A stretch of 55,292 nt of DNA, taken from the NCBI GenBank assembly GCA_025356335.1, contig JANXUF010000136.1, forward strand, positions 1 through 55,292. The letters run 5' to 3'. Position 1 is the first letter of the stretch, and each line of letters starts with the position of its first letter. The DNA comes from Actinomycetes bacterium. Its GTDB lineage: Bacteria; Actinomycetota; Acidimicrobiia; Acidimicrobiales; Ilumatobacteraceae. The notes below the pieces were generated by a model. That model was not told where the DNA came from. It saw nothing but the letters and a program-made list of their open reading frames with translations, and ran no database searches. The position numbers and the translations under genes were made by a program. Positions 7,821-16,837 of the stretch are shown here, piece after piece.

Positions 7821-10700
7821 ATGGCTGTCAAATCCGATTCGCCGCAGATCGTGGTGCGGGGTGCGCGCGAGCACAACCTCAAGAACGTGTCGGTCGAACT
7901 GCCACGCGACAAGCTGATCGTCTTCACCGGACTGTCCGGTTCTGGTAAGTCGTCGCTGGCTTTCGACACGATCTATGCAGAGGGCCAGCGACGTTATGTC
8001 GAGTCGCTGAGCGCCTACGCCCGTCAGTTCCTCGGGCAGATGGACAAGCCGGATGTCGACTTCATCGAGGGTTTGTCGCCGGCAATCTCGATCGACCAGA
8101 AGTCCGCATCTCGAAATCCCCGTTCGACCGTCGGCACGATCACCGAGGTCTATGACTACCTGCGCCTGCTGTATGCACGTATCGGTGTGCAGCACTGCGT
8201 CAACGAGGGCACCCGACTCGCCAGGCAGACACCGCAACAGATCGTCGATCGCATCCTGCTGCTCGAGGAGGGCACCCGGTTCCAGGTGCTCGCCCCCGTC
8301 GTGCGTGGTCGTAAGGGTGAGTACGACACGTTGCTCGAAGACCTTGCAGGTCAGGGGTTCGTCCGCGCCCGTATCGACGGAGAGACATTCGACATTGCTG
8401 AGTTCCTCAAGCGGGACGAACGTCTTGCGCGCTACGAGCAGCACACCATCCAGATCATCGTCGACCGCCTCGTCAATCGCAAGGGCATCGAACGCCGTCT
8501 GACCGACTCACTCGAAACAGCGTTGCGCCTGTCAGAGGGCGTCGCCGAGATCGAGCTCGTCCCGCGTGCCGACGCCGTCGGGCCTGACGGAAAGCCGCAG
8601 CAGGCGGAAACACTGACGTTCAGCCAGCATCTCGTCTGCCCGACATGCGGCACCAGCTACGAGGAACTCGCGCCGCGCAACTTCTCGTTCAACTCGCCAT
8701 ACGGTGCATGCACCAAATGTGACGGGCTCGGCACGACATACGAGGTCGACCCGGAACTCGTCGTCCCCGACCCAGACCTGTCGATCGCCGAGGGTGCGAT
8801 TGCGCCGTGGAGCACTACCAGGACGCAGTATTTCGTGCGCATGCTCGAGGCAGTCGCCGAGGCCTACGACATCGACATGGCAACGCCGTGGGGCAAACTC
8901 ACCACCAAGCAGCAGAAGGTGCTGCTGCACGGCGTCGACGGCAACGTGCAGGTCAAGTACCGCAACAAGTACGGGCGCACGCGTGCCTACTCGACCGCCT
9001 ACGAAGGTGTGATCCCGTTCCTCAAGCGCCGCCACAGTGACGCCGAGAGCGACTGGAGCCGGGAACAGATCGAGAGCTACATGCGTGAGGTTCCGTGCCC
9101 GGCATGCAACGGCGCCCGGTTGAAACCGTCCTCGCTCGCCGTCACCATCAACGACAAGCACATCGCCGCCGTCTGCGAGATGAGCATCCGCGACTCGTCG
9201 AAGTTCCTCGGTGCCCTCGTGCTGTCGGAGCGCGACAAGATGATCGCTGAACGGGTCACCAAGGAAGTCGATTCGCGCCTCGGATTCCTGCTCGACGTCG
9301 GGCTCGACTACCTCTCGCTGTCCCGGTCTGCCGGCACCCTCGCCGGTGGGGAGGCACAGCGCATCCGTCTTGCATCGCAGATCGGCTCCGGTCTCGTCGG
9401 CACCCTCTACGTCTTGGACGAACCGTCGATCGGTCTCCATCAGCGCGACAACAAGCGTCTGATCGACACGCTCATCCGGTTGCGCGACCTCGGCAACACC
9501 GTCTTGGTCGTCGAACACGACGAGGACACGATCCGCGAGGCCGACTGGATCGTCGACATCGGCCCCGGCGCCGGCGAACACGGTGGTGCTGTCGTCTATT
9601 CGGGTCCGGTCAAGGGAATTCTCAAGAGTAAGGACTCGATCACCGGCCAGTACCTGGCGAAGAAGAAGTCGATCCCGGTCCCACAGATGCGTCGCCCGCC
9701 CGGCGACGAAGCAGTGGTCGTGCGCGGCGCCCGCCAGCACAACCTCCAGAACATCGACGTACGCATCCCGCTCGGTTGTTTCGTCGCCGTCACCGGTGTG
9801 TCCGGGTCCGGCAAGTCGTCGCTCATCCGTGACATCCTGCTGCCGTCGTTGATGCAGAAGATCTACAAGTCGAAGCCCGCCCCAGGACTGCACAAGACGA
9901 TCGAGGGCATCCAATTCCTCGACAAGGTCATCGACATGGACCAATCACCGATCGGACGCACACCGCGATCGAATCCGGCTACGTACACGGGCGTCTTCGA
10001 CCATATCCGCAAGCTGTTCGCCGCCACCAACGAAGCAAAGGTGCGCGGCTACCTGCCTGGTCGATTCAGCTTCAACGTCTCCGGAGGTCGATGCGAGGCC
10101 TGCTCCGGCGACGGCACGATCAAGATCGAGATGCACTTCCTGCCGGACGTCTACGTACCGTGCGAGGTCTGCAAAGGCGCCCGCTACAACCGTGACACGC
10201 TGGACATCACCTTCAAGGGCAAGAACATCGCAGAAGTTCTCGACATGCCCTGCTCGGAAGCGGTCATGTTCTTCGCCAACCAGCCGTCGATCTCGCGGCA
10301 TATGCAGACACTCGTCGATGTCGGACTCGGCTATGTACGCCTGGGGCAGTCGGCCCCGACGCTGTCCGGTGGCGAGGCGCAACGCGTGAAACTGTCGGCC
10401 GAACTGGCAAAACGGTCCACCGGCCACACGATCTACCTGCTCGACGAGCCGACGACCGGCCTGCACTTCGACGACGTCCGTCGCCTCCTGACGGTGTTGA
10501 CCCGTCTGGTCGATCAGGGCAACACCGTGCTCGTCATCGAACACAACCTCGATGTCATCAAGACTGCTGACTGGGTGATCGATCTCGGACCCGAAGGCGG
10601 CGACGGCGGCGGCAGGATCGTGGCCGAAGGCACCCCTGAGCACATCGCCACGGTCAAGGCCAGCCACACCGGTCGGTTCCTCAAACCACTCCTCGGGTAG
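7821..10700 (+). CDS. uvrA: Excinuclease ABC subunit UvrA
   Basis: UvrA is the damage-recognition ATPase of nucleotide excision repair. It dimerises, scans DNA and loads UvrB. The 959 aa are the standard length. Two ABC-type ATPase modules are visible: Walker A GLSGSGKSS near residue 35 and GVSGSGKSS near residue 660. Their signatures are AGGEAQRIRL and SGGEAQRVKL, each followed by a LLDEP or VLDEP Walker B. The zinc modules show CPTCG...CTKC and CEACSG...CEVC pairs. The ATG at 7821 follows a short purine-rich stretch (TTGGAGCG). It is preceded by an SOS box. Confidence 0.98.
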   Translation: MAVKSDSPQIVVRGAREHNLKNVSVELPRDKLIVFTGLSGSGKSSLAFDTIYAEGQRRYVESLSAYARQFLGQMDKPDVDFIEGLSPAISIDQKSASRNPRSTVGTITEVYDYLRLLYARIGVQHCVNEGTRLARQTPQQIVDRILLLEEGTRFQVLAPVVRGRKGEYDTLLEDLAGQGFVRARIDGETFDIAEFLKRDERLARYEQHTIQIIVDRLVNRKGIERRLTDSLETALRLSEGVAEIELVPRADAVGPDGKPQQAETLTFSQHLVCPTCGTSYEELAPRNFSFNSPYGACTKCDGLGTTYEVDPELVVPDPDLSIAEGAIAPWSTTRTQYFVRMLEAVAEAYDIDMATPWGKLTTKQQKVLLHGVDGNVQVKYRNKYGRTRAYSTAYEGVIPFLKRRHSDAESDWSREQIESYMREVPCPACNGARLKPSSLAVTINDKHIAAVCEMSIRDSSKFLGALVLSERDKMIAERVTKEVDSRLGFLLDVGLDYLSLSRSAGTLAGGEAQRIRLASQIGSGLVGTLYVLDEPSIGLHQRDNKRLIDTLIRLRDLGNTVLVVEHDEDTIREADWIVDIGPGAGEHGGAVVYSGPVKGILKSKDSITGQYLAKKKSIPVPQMRRPPGDEAVVVRGARQHNLQNIDVRIPLGCFVAVTGVSGSGKSSLIRDILLPSLMQKIYKSKPAPGLHKTIEGIQFLDKVIDMDQSPIGRTPRSNPATYTGVFDHIRKLFAATNEAKVRGYLPGRFSFNVSGGRCEACSGDGTIKIEMHFLPDVYVPCEVCKGARYNRDTLDITFKGKNIAEVLDMPCSEAVMFFANQPSISRHMQTLVDVGLGYVRLGQSAPTLSGGEAQRVKLSAELAKRSTGHTIYLLDEPTTGLHFDDVRRLLTVLTRLVDQGNTVLVIEHNLDVIKTADWVIDLGPEGGDGGGRIVAEGTPEHIATVKASHTGRFLKPLLG

Positions 10701-10790
10701 ACATCCGTTGATCCGATCGGTAGACCATCGAACGACAAGCGTCCACACTCGAAGCGGTGATGAAGACTGCGTTCTGTACCCTCGATATCG

Positions 10791-12749
10791 ATGGTGAAGC
10801 GGCCTCCTGCTGGATCGATTCCCGAGACACCCGGGTCGTATCAATTCAAAGATGCTGAGGGCCGGGTCATCTATGTCGGCAAGGCCGGGAACCTTCGCCA
10901 ACGCCTCAGTAACTACTTCCAGGACCCGCGGAATCTGCATGCGCGTACTGCGCAGATGGTGCTGACCGCCGAGTCTGTCGAGTGGATCGAGGTCCGCAAC
11001 GAGGTCGAAGCGTTGATGCTCGAGTACTCGTTGATCAAGCAGCATCGCCCGCGTTTCAACATCCGGCTCCGTGACGACAAGTCGTATCCGTTCCTCGCCG
11101 TCACGGTCGACGAGGAATGGCCGCGGGCGCTGGTGATGCGCGGTCGCAAACGCAAGGGGACCCGCTACTTCGGTCCGTACGGTCATGCCTACGCGATCCG
11201 CGAGACGCTCGATCTGCTGCTGCGGACGTTCCCGATCCGCACCTGTTCGCCGAACAAGTTCAACGAGCACCATCGACTCGGCCGCCCGTGCCTGCTGTTC
11301 CACATCGAGAAGTGCTCGGGCCCGTGCGTCGGTGAGATCGACGATCCTTCATACCAGCAGCTCGTCAAGGACCTCATCGACTTCCTCGACGGAGACACCG
11401 ACGAGATCGTCAAGCGGCTCGACGCAGACATGCGCAGCGCAGCCAAAGAATTGGAGTTCGAGCGTGCCGCCCGATTGCGAGATCGTTTGGCGTCTGTTCA
11501 GCGGGCGATCGAGAAGCAGCAGATGGTCGCCGAGCGGAGTGAGGACATCGACATCATCGGACTTGCCGACGACGATCTCGAGGCTGCCGTCCAGGTCTTC
11601 TACGTCCGCAAGGGTCGGGTCGTCGGCCGTAAGGGTTTCATCGTCGACAAGGTGGAAGACCTGACGCCAGGGGCACTCATCGACCGGATCATCGAGGAGA
11701 TGTACGGCGACGAGCCGCCGCTCGGCGTTCCCAAGCTGCTGCTCGTCCCGGTCGATGCCGCCGACCTGAATACGTACGAGGAATGGCTCAGCCACTTGCG
11801 TGGGAGCAGGGTGCAGATCCGCGTCCCCCAGCGTGGGGACAAACGTGAGCTGCTGGAAACGGTCACGCACAATGCCAAGGAGGAGTTCGTCCGGCACCGT
11901 CTTCGCCGGGCTGCAGATCACAACAGCCGCAGTAGGGCTCTGACCGAGTTGCAGGATCTGCTGCACCTACCGGAAGCACCATTGCGCATCGAGTGCTACG
12001 ACATGGCGCACATGCAGGGCACGGACTATGTCGGTTCGATGGTCGTGCTCACCGACGGCCTGCCGGACAAGCGCGAGTACCGCCGCTTCAAGATCAAGAC
12101 CGTCGAGGGCAACGACGACTACGCGGCGATGGAAGAAGTGCTGACCCGTCGCCTGACGGCCTACATCGCCAGTAAGGACGAGCCGATCGGCGAGCGCGGG
12201 ACCCGTCCTTCGAAGTTCTCGTATCCACCGCAACTGCTGTTGGTCGATGGTGGCAAAGGCCAGTTGAGTGTTGCCGAGAAGGTGGTGAGGGAACTCGGGC
12301 TGGAAGACGAGATCCCGATCGCCTCGCTCGCCAAACGCTTCGAGGAGGTCTACCTGCCGGGGGACCCCTCGCCGGTCAATGTGCCGCGCGGCAGCGAGGG
12401 GCTGTTCATGCTCCAACGCATCCGGGACGAGGCTCACCGCTTCGCCAACACCTTCCACCGCGAGCTGCGTGGCAAGCGGATGACGGTGAGTTCGTTGGAC
12501 GGCATCGCCGGCCTCGGCGAGACACGCAAGGCCAAGCTCGTGAAGGTGATGGGCGGTGTCAACGCCGTCAAGAATGCCTCGCTCGACGAACTCAAAAGCC
12601 AGACGTTCCTGCCGGACGCCGTCGCCGAGGCGATCTACGCCAAGTTCCACGGCGACCCCACGGCTGCCCCGCCCGGCGACGTCCCAGTCGACGTTCGCCC
12701 ATCCCCCGCAGCGATGGTGCAGAAAACGGACGCCACGTCCACAAACTGA
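10791..12749 (+). CDS. uvrC: Excinuclease ABC subunit UvrC
   Basis: UvrC is the dual-incision endonuclease of nucleotide excision repair. At 652 aa it has, in order, an N-terminal GIY-YIG nuclease (GSYQFKDAEGRVIYVGKAG), a UVR domain that binds UvrB (EFERAARLRDRLASV, near residue 225), the RNase H-like 5' incision domain (IECYDMAHMQGTDYVGSMVV; LLVDGGKGQL) and a C-terminal helix-hairpin-helix (LDGIAGLGETRKAKL). The last 20 residues are encoded by one copy of a local 31-bp repeat that recurs downstream of the stop, so this tail may be a recent addition. No SOS box of the uvrA/uvrB type is visible upstream. Confidence 0.97.
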   Translation: MVKRPPAGSIPETPGSYQFKDAEGRVIYVGKAGNLRQRLSNYFQDPRNLHARTAQMVLTAESVEWIEVRNEVEALMLEYSLIKQHRPRFNIRLRDDKSYPFLAVTVDEEWPRALVMRGRKRKGTRYFGPYGHAYAIRETLDLLLRTFPIRTCSPNKFNEHHRLGRPCLLFHIEKCSGPCVGEIDDPSYQQLVKDLIDFLDGDTDEIVKRLDADMRSAAKELEFERAARLRDRLASVQRAIEKQQMVAERSEDIDIIGLADDDLEAAVQVFYVRKGRVVGRKGFIVDKVEDLTPGALIDRIIEEMYGDEPPLGVPKLLLVPVDAADLNTYEEWLSHLRGSRVQIRVPQRGDKRELLETVTHNAKEEFVRHRLRRAADHNSRSRALTELQDLLHLPEAPLRIECYDMAHMQGTDYVGSMVVLTDGLPDKREYRRFKIKTVEGNDDYAAMEEVLTRRLTAYIASKDEPIGERGTRPSKFSYPPQLLLVDGGKGQLSVAEKVVRELGLEDEIPIASLAKRFEEVYLPGDPSPVNVPRGSEGLFMLQRIRDEAHRFANTFHRELRGKRMTVSSLDGIAGLGETRKAKLVKVMGGVNAVKNASLDELKSQTFLPDAVAEAIYAKFHGDPTAAPPGDVPVDVRPSPAAMVQKTDATSTN

Positions 12750-12803
12750 CCCATCGCTCGTGACCCCACGCGATCCACCGGAGCGATGGTGCAGAAAACG
12801 CAC
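12701..12803 (+). repeat. Two direct copies of a 31-bp repeat spanning the uvrC stop
   Basis: The copies lie at 12701-12731 and 12773-12803 and share an identical 19-base core, AGCGATGGTGCAGAAAACG, with three differences in 31 bases. Period 72. The first copy encodes the uvrC C-terminus; the second lies in the gap before the peptidase gene. Weaker similarity continues past both copies. It looks like an interspersed or locally duplicated non-coding repeat. Confidence 0.7.
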
Positions 12804-12816
12804 GTAGTGTCAGAAA

Positions 12817-13998
12817 ATGGCCCAACCCTCGGAGTATCAGGCGAGCGTGGCGGAGGATGATCCGGTTGCGTTGACGGTGCAGTTGGCGCAGATCGATTCG
12901 GTCAACCCGAGCCTCGTCGACGGCGCAGCCGGAGAGGCCGAGGTGGCCGCATTCGTCGCCGAGTGGTGCAAAGCAGGCGGCTTCGAGGTCCATGTCCATG
13001 AGGCCGCTCCGGGCCGGCCGAACGTCATCGCCATCAAGCGGGGGAGCGGCGGCGGGCGGTCGCTGCTGTTCAACGGCCATCTCGACACCGTCGGCGCGAG
13101 TTCCGGCGAGACGATGCGCGTCACCGAGTCGGACGGCCGCCTGTTCGGCCGCGGCGTGCTCGATACCAAGGGCGGACTGGCGTGCGCCCTCGTCGCCGCC
13201 TCCAGGATCGAACCCGGCGAACTGGCAGGTGATCTCATCGTCGCCGCCGTTGCCGACGAGGAATACGCGAGCATCGGCACCGAGGTACTCGTCGCCACCT
13301 GGTCCGCCGACGCGGCAGTGATTCTCGAACCGACCGATTTGGCGATTATCCCCCGTCACAAGGGTTTCGCCGTGATCGAAGCCGAGTTCGTTGGCCGTGC
13401 TTCGCATACGTCGACGCCCGATCGCGGCGCAAACGCCGTGCACGCAGCGGCTCGCGCTGTGATGGCAATCGCAGCATTGGACGCCGAATGGGTCGCCGAT
13501 TCGCATCCGTCAGCAGACGGTCCACGCGTGTTGGTGAGCCGGATCGACAGCGGCGGAGAGACGTTCACCGTACCGGCGCGGTGCGAACTGATCGTCGAAC
13601 TGCGAACGACCACCGCGGCAGCAGATCGACAGGTCCTCGGCGTGCTCGACACAATCGGTCTCTCAGGACAGGACGTGCACGTCCGCGCCAGGGTCGTGCT
13701 GTCCCGGACTCCGCTCGGCGTCGGCAACGATCATCCGCTCGTTCACGCCGTGGTCGATGCACTCTGCGAAAACGGTGGCGAGGCGGTCGTGACGTCGGCG
13801 CCCTACTGGACCGATGCGGCCCTGCATCATGCTGCCGGAACGCCGGCAGTCGTATTCGGGCCCAAGGGCGAGGGACTGCACGAGGACCGCGAGTCGGTGA
13901 GCATCGCCAGCCTGCGGACGTGTGCCGCAACACTCGAAACGCTGGCACGTGCGTGGTGCGCATCGACCGTGAACCGCGAGCACGGCAACGCCTCGTAG
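12817..13998 (+). CDS. M20 family metallopeptidase / deacylase (ArgE/DapE type)
   Basis: The protein has 393 aa. M20 enzymes use two zinc ions to hydrolyse amide bonds of small peptides or N-acyl amino acids. Metal ligands are visible: FNGHLDTVG (His and Asp), GRGVLDTKGG (bridging Asp), ADEEYAS (catalytic Glu pair), an Asp/Glu at ILEPTDLAI and the last His in EGLHEDRESV. A dimerisation domain (GFAVIEAEFVGRASHTSTPDRG) interrupts the catalytic domain, as usual. The substrate cannot be fixed; acetylornithine deacetylase and succinyl-diaminopimelate desuccinylase are both possible, and neither pathway is nearby. The start at 12817 follows the repeat region directly. Confidence 0.88.
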   Translation: MAQPSEYQASVAEDDPVALTVQLAQIDSVNPSLVDGAAGEAEVAAFVAEWCKAGGFEVHVHEAAPGRPNVIAIKRGSGGGRSLLFNGHLDTVGASSGETMRVTESDGRLFGRGVLDTKGGLACALVAASRIEPGELAGDLIVAAVADEEYASIGTEVLVATWSADAAVILEPTDLAIIPRHKGFAVIEAEFVGRASHTSTPDRGANAVHAAARAVMAIAALDAEWVADSHPSADGPRVLVSRIDSGGETFTVPARCELIVELRTTTAAADRQVLGVLDTIGLSGQDVHVRARVVLSRTPLGVGNDHPLVHAVVDALCENGGEAVVTSAPYWTDAALHHAAGTPAVVFGPKGEGLHEDRESVSIASLRTCAATLETLARAWCASTVNREHGNAS

Positions 13999-14009
13999 CG
14001 TGCACGACC

Positions 14010-14750
14010 ATGCCTGACGACGACTTGTGGGAAACCCACGCAGATTGGTGGATCGAAGGATTCACCGAAGGCGCCGATGCGGAGTACGAGGAACAGATCC
14101 TGCCGCTCGCTGCAGCGGAGCTCGCCGGCGCAAGGAACATCCTCGACATCGGCTGCGGCGACGGGCAGATCAGCCGCCTGGCGATCCGCGGCGGCGCCCA
14201 GCGGGTCATCGGCATCGACCCGACGTGGAACCAATTGGTCGCTGCGAAACAGCGTGCAGGCGGTGCCGACTACGCCAAGGCTGGTGCCGGTGCGTTGCCG
14301 TTTCCCGACGACTCCTTCGACGCCGTTGTCGCCTGTCTCGTCTTCGAACACATCCGCGAAGTCGACGATGCGATCGCTGAAGTCGCCCGCGTCCTGCAGC
14401 CGGGCGGGCGATTCTGCTTCTTCCTCAACCATCCGTTGCTGCAGACGCCGAACAGTGGATGGATCGATGATCAGGTCCTCGATCCGCCGGAGCAGTACTG
14501 GCGCATCGGGCCCTATCTGATCGAGGACGAGACGATCGAAGAAGTCGAGAAGGACGTCTTCATCCCGTTCATCCATCGCCCGCTGAGCCGCTACCTCAAC
14601 GCCTTGGCGAGCAACGGCCTACTGCTGCAACGGATGGACGAACCGGCGCCACCAGCCGGGTTTCTGGCGAGGGCCGAGGAGTACGTCGCAGCAGCGACGA
14701 TCCCACGCCTGCTCTACCTCCGCACCCGCAAAGTACTCGACGGCGAGTAG
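14010..14750 (+). CDS. Class I SAM-dependent methyltransferase
   Basis: The protein has 246 aa and starts at ATG 14010 (MPDDDLWETH), 12 bases after the peptidase stop. The longer frame upstream is a shadow of that gene. It is a methyltransferase of the UbiE/Methyltransf_11 type: motif I ILDIGCGDGQIS binds SAM, an acidic strand end appears in VIGIDP, motif II in FDAVVACLVFEH, and motif III in VLQPGGRFCFFL. The C-terminal half (QYWRIGPYLIEDETIEEVE) is typical of small-molecule methyltransferases. The substrate is unknown. The close spacing suggests co-transcription with the M20 peptidase. Confidence 0.88.
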   Translation: MPDDDLWETHADWWIEGFTEGADAEYEEQILPLAAAELAGARNILDIGCGDGQISRLAIRGGAQRVIGIDPTWNQLVAAKQRAGGADYAKAGAGALPFPDDSFDAVVACLVFEHIREVDDAIAEVARVLQPGGRFCFFLNHPLLQTPNSGWIDDQVLDPPEQYWRIGPYLIEDETIEEVEKDVFIPFIHRPLSRYLNALASNGLLLQRMDEPAPPAGFLARAEEYVAAATIPRLLYLRTRKVLDGE

Positions 14751-14845
14751 CCGCCCGGCCGCAAACCGGGTCCGCTGGCGCGGCAGGCGGACAGGGCCAC
14801 GGAATCTCTCGACGGCCAAACTGAGCGATGTAGTAGGGTCGGTTC

Positions 14846-15694
14846 ATGACCGAGGTCGTCGTCATCACCGGGTTGTCCGGTGCCGGCAGGTCGCAGGCCG
14901 CTGGGGTACTCGAAGACCTCGGCTGGTATGTCGTCGACAACTTGCCGACGTCGTTGATCGATACGATCGTCGACCTCGCGAGCGCCCCTGGTTCGGAGAT
15001 CCCGAGGTTGGCACTCGTCGCCGGCCGTCAGCACGCCGAACTGCTCGATGCCGTCGCCCATCTTCGCAGCTCGGGTCACCACGTCCGCGTGCTGTACCTC
15101 GATGCTGATTCGCCTGAACTCGTCCGGCGCTATGAAGCGACCCGTCGCCGTCATCCGCTCGCGGACAGCCGCACGGGCGTGCTCAATGCCATCGAGACCG
15201 AGCGAGCCTCGCTCGAAGCGGTCAAGGCATCAGCGGACATGCTCATCGACACCTCGCAACTGAACGTTCATCAGTTCCGCGACAAGTTGATCGGCGCGTT
15301 CGAGGGTGAAGCACCTGCCGGGCGGATGCAACTGGCGGTCCAGGCATTCGGCTTCAAGTACGGCCTGCCGCTCGATGCCGACGTCGTGATGGACGTGCGA
15401 TTCCTGCCGAACCCGCACTGGGTTCCAGAACTCAGACCGCAGACCGGCCTCGACGAAGCCGTCCGTGACTACGTACTGAACCAACCGGCGACAAAGACGT
15501 TCATCGATCGTTTCGAGCAGATGCTCGTCGACCTGATCCCCGCATACATCACCGAGGGCAAGAGCTATCTGACGATCGCCATCGGTTGTACCGGCGGTCG
15601 CCATCGGTCCGTCGCTGTCACCGAGGAACTCGCCAGGCACCTGATCGCCGACGGCTTTCAAGCACGAGTCACCCACAGAGACATCGCCCGCTGA
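14846..15694 (+). CDS. rapZ: RNase adapter / nucleotide-binding protein RapZ
   Basis: RapZ (YvcJ family), 282 aa, full length. The Walker A reads GLSGAGRSQA at the N-terminus with a following GWYVVDNLP. The C-terminal domain, which in Escherichia coli senses glucosamine-6-phosphate and presents an sRNA to RNase E, is present, with the conserved IAIGCTGGRHRSVAV block. In actinobacteria rapZ usually sits in a rapZ-yvcK-whiA-gap run. Here gap follows directly, and yvcK and whiA are absent from this position. No strong ribosome binding site precedes the ATG. Confidence 0.95.
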   Translation: MTEVVVITGLSGAGRSQAAGVLEDLGWYVVDNLPTSLIDTIVDLASAPGSEIPRLALVAGRQHAELLDAVAHLRSSGHHVRVLYLDADSPELVRRYEATRRRHPLADSRTGVLNAIETERASLEAVKASADMLIDTSQLNVHQFRDKLIGAFEGEAPAGRMQLAVQAFGFKYGLPLDADVVMDVRFLPNPHWVPELRPQTGLDEAVRDYVLNQPATKTFIDRFEQMLVDLIPAYITEGKSYLTIAIGCTGGRHRSVAVTEELARHLIADGFQARVTHRDIAR

Positions 15695-15777
15695 ACGAGC
15701 GGCGTCGGCGCGCGTGGCGCTCAACGAGTAGCGTTCACCCGGTTCGTTTGAGCACCCCTTGAAAGGCGATCTCCGTC

Positions 15778-16797
15778 ATGACCGTTCGTGTTGGCATCAA
15801 TGGCTTCGGCCGCATCGGCCGCAACTTCTACCGCGCCGCCAAGAAGGTCGGCGCCGACATCGAGTTCGTCGCCGTCAACGACCTCGGCTCGCTCGATCAG
15901 ATGGCTCACCTCCTGAAGTACGACTCGATCATGGGCACGCTGCCCGGCACGATCAAGGAGACGAAGACCGGCATCCATATCGACGGCGAGGAACTGCAGG
16001 TGCTGTCGCAGCGTGACCCGAAGAACCTGCCCTGGGGCGAACTCGGCGTCGACATCGTCATCGAATCGACTGGTTTCTTCACCAAACGCGACGCTGCCGC
16101 GGCCCATCTCGAAGCCGGCGCGCGCCTGGTCATCGTTTCGTCTCCATGCGACGGCGCCGACAACACGATCGTCTACGGCGTCAACCACAAGACCTTCGAC
16201 CCGAAGATCCACCAGGTCATCTCGAACGCCAGTTGCACGACGAACTGCTTCGTACCGATGGTCAAGGTGCTCGACGATGCCTTCGGTGTCGAGCAAGGAC
16301 TGATGACGACGATTCATGCGTATACCGGCGACCAGCAGCTCGTCGATGGCCCGCACAAAGATCTTCGTCGTGCCCGTGGCGCGGCGATCAACATCATCCC
16401 GACCTCGACGGGTGCCGCCCGCGCTACCTCGCTCGTGCTCGAATCGATGAAGGGCAGGCTCGACGGGACGTCGTTGCGCGTGCCGGTCCCGACCGGTTCC
16501 ATCACCGACTTCAACGCCATCCTCACGACCGAGGCGAGCGTCAAGGAGATCAACGCTGCGTTCAAGAAGGCGGCATCCTCCGGGCCGCTCAAGGGCATCC
16601 TCAAGTACACCGAGGACCCGATCGTCTCCAGCGACATCAAGGGTGACCCGCATTCGTGCATCTTCGATTCGGAGTTGACGATGAGCATGGGCAAGCTCGT
16701 CAAGATCCTCGGCTGGTACGACAACGAGTGGGGTTACTCCAACCGTCTCGTGGACATGACGACCTACGCCGGCTCGAAGCTGCCGAAGAAGAAGTGA
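15778..16797 (+). CDS. gap: Glyceraldehyde-3-phosphate dehydrogenase, type I
   Basis: The enzyme oxidises glyceraldehyde-3-phosphate to 1,3-bisphosphoglycerate with NAD in glycolysis. The 339 aa start with the Rossmann motif VGINGFGRIGRNF. The catalytic cysteine is in SNASCTTNC, with the partner His further on in the conserved IHAYTGDQ region. An Asp at the end of the second strand (AVNDLGS) favours NAD over NADP. CTTGAAAGG upstream is the likely ribosome binding site. It leads the gap-pgk-tpiA operon. Confidence 0.97.
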   Translation: MTVRVGINGFGRIGRNFYRAAKKVGADIEFVAVNDLGSLDQMAHLLKYDSIMGTLPGTIKETKTGIHIDGEELQVLSQRDPKNLPWGELGVDIVIESTGFFTKRDAAAAHLEAGARLVIVSSPCDGADNTIVYGVNHKTFDPKIHQVISNASCTTNCFVPMVKVLDDAFGVEQGLMTTIHAYTGDQQLVDGPHKDLRRARGAAINIIPTSTGAARATSLVLESMKGRLDGTSLRVPVPTGSITDFNAILTTEASVKEINAAFKKAASSGPLKGILKYTEDPIVSSDIKGDPHSCIFDSELTMSMGKLVKILGWYDNEWGYSNRLVDMTTYAGSKLPKKK

Positions 16798-16837
16798 GCT
16801 GCCGCCCGATGAGCGCGGCTGACCAGGTCGTCGACTC

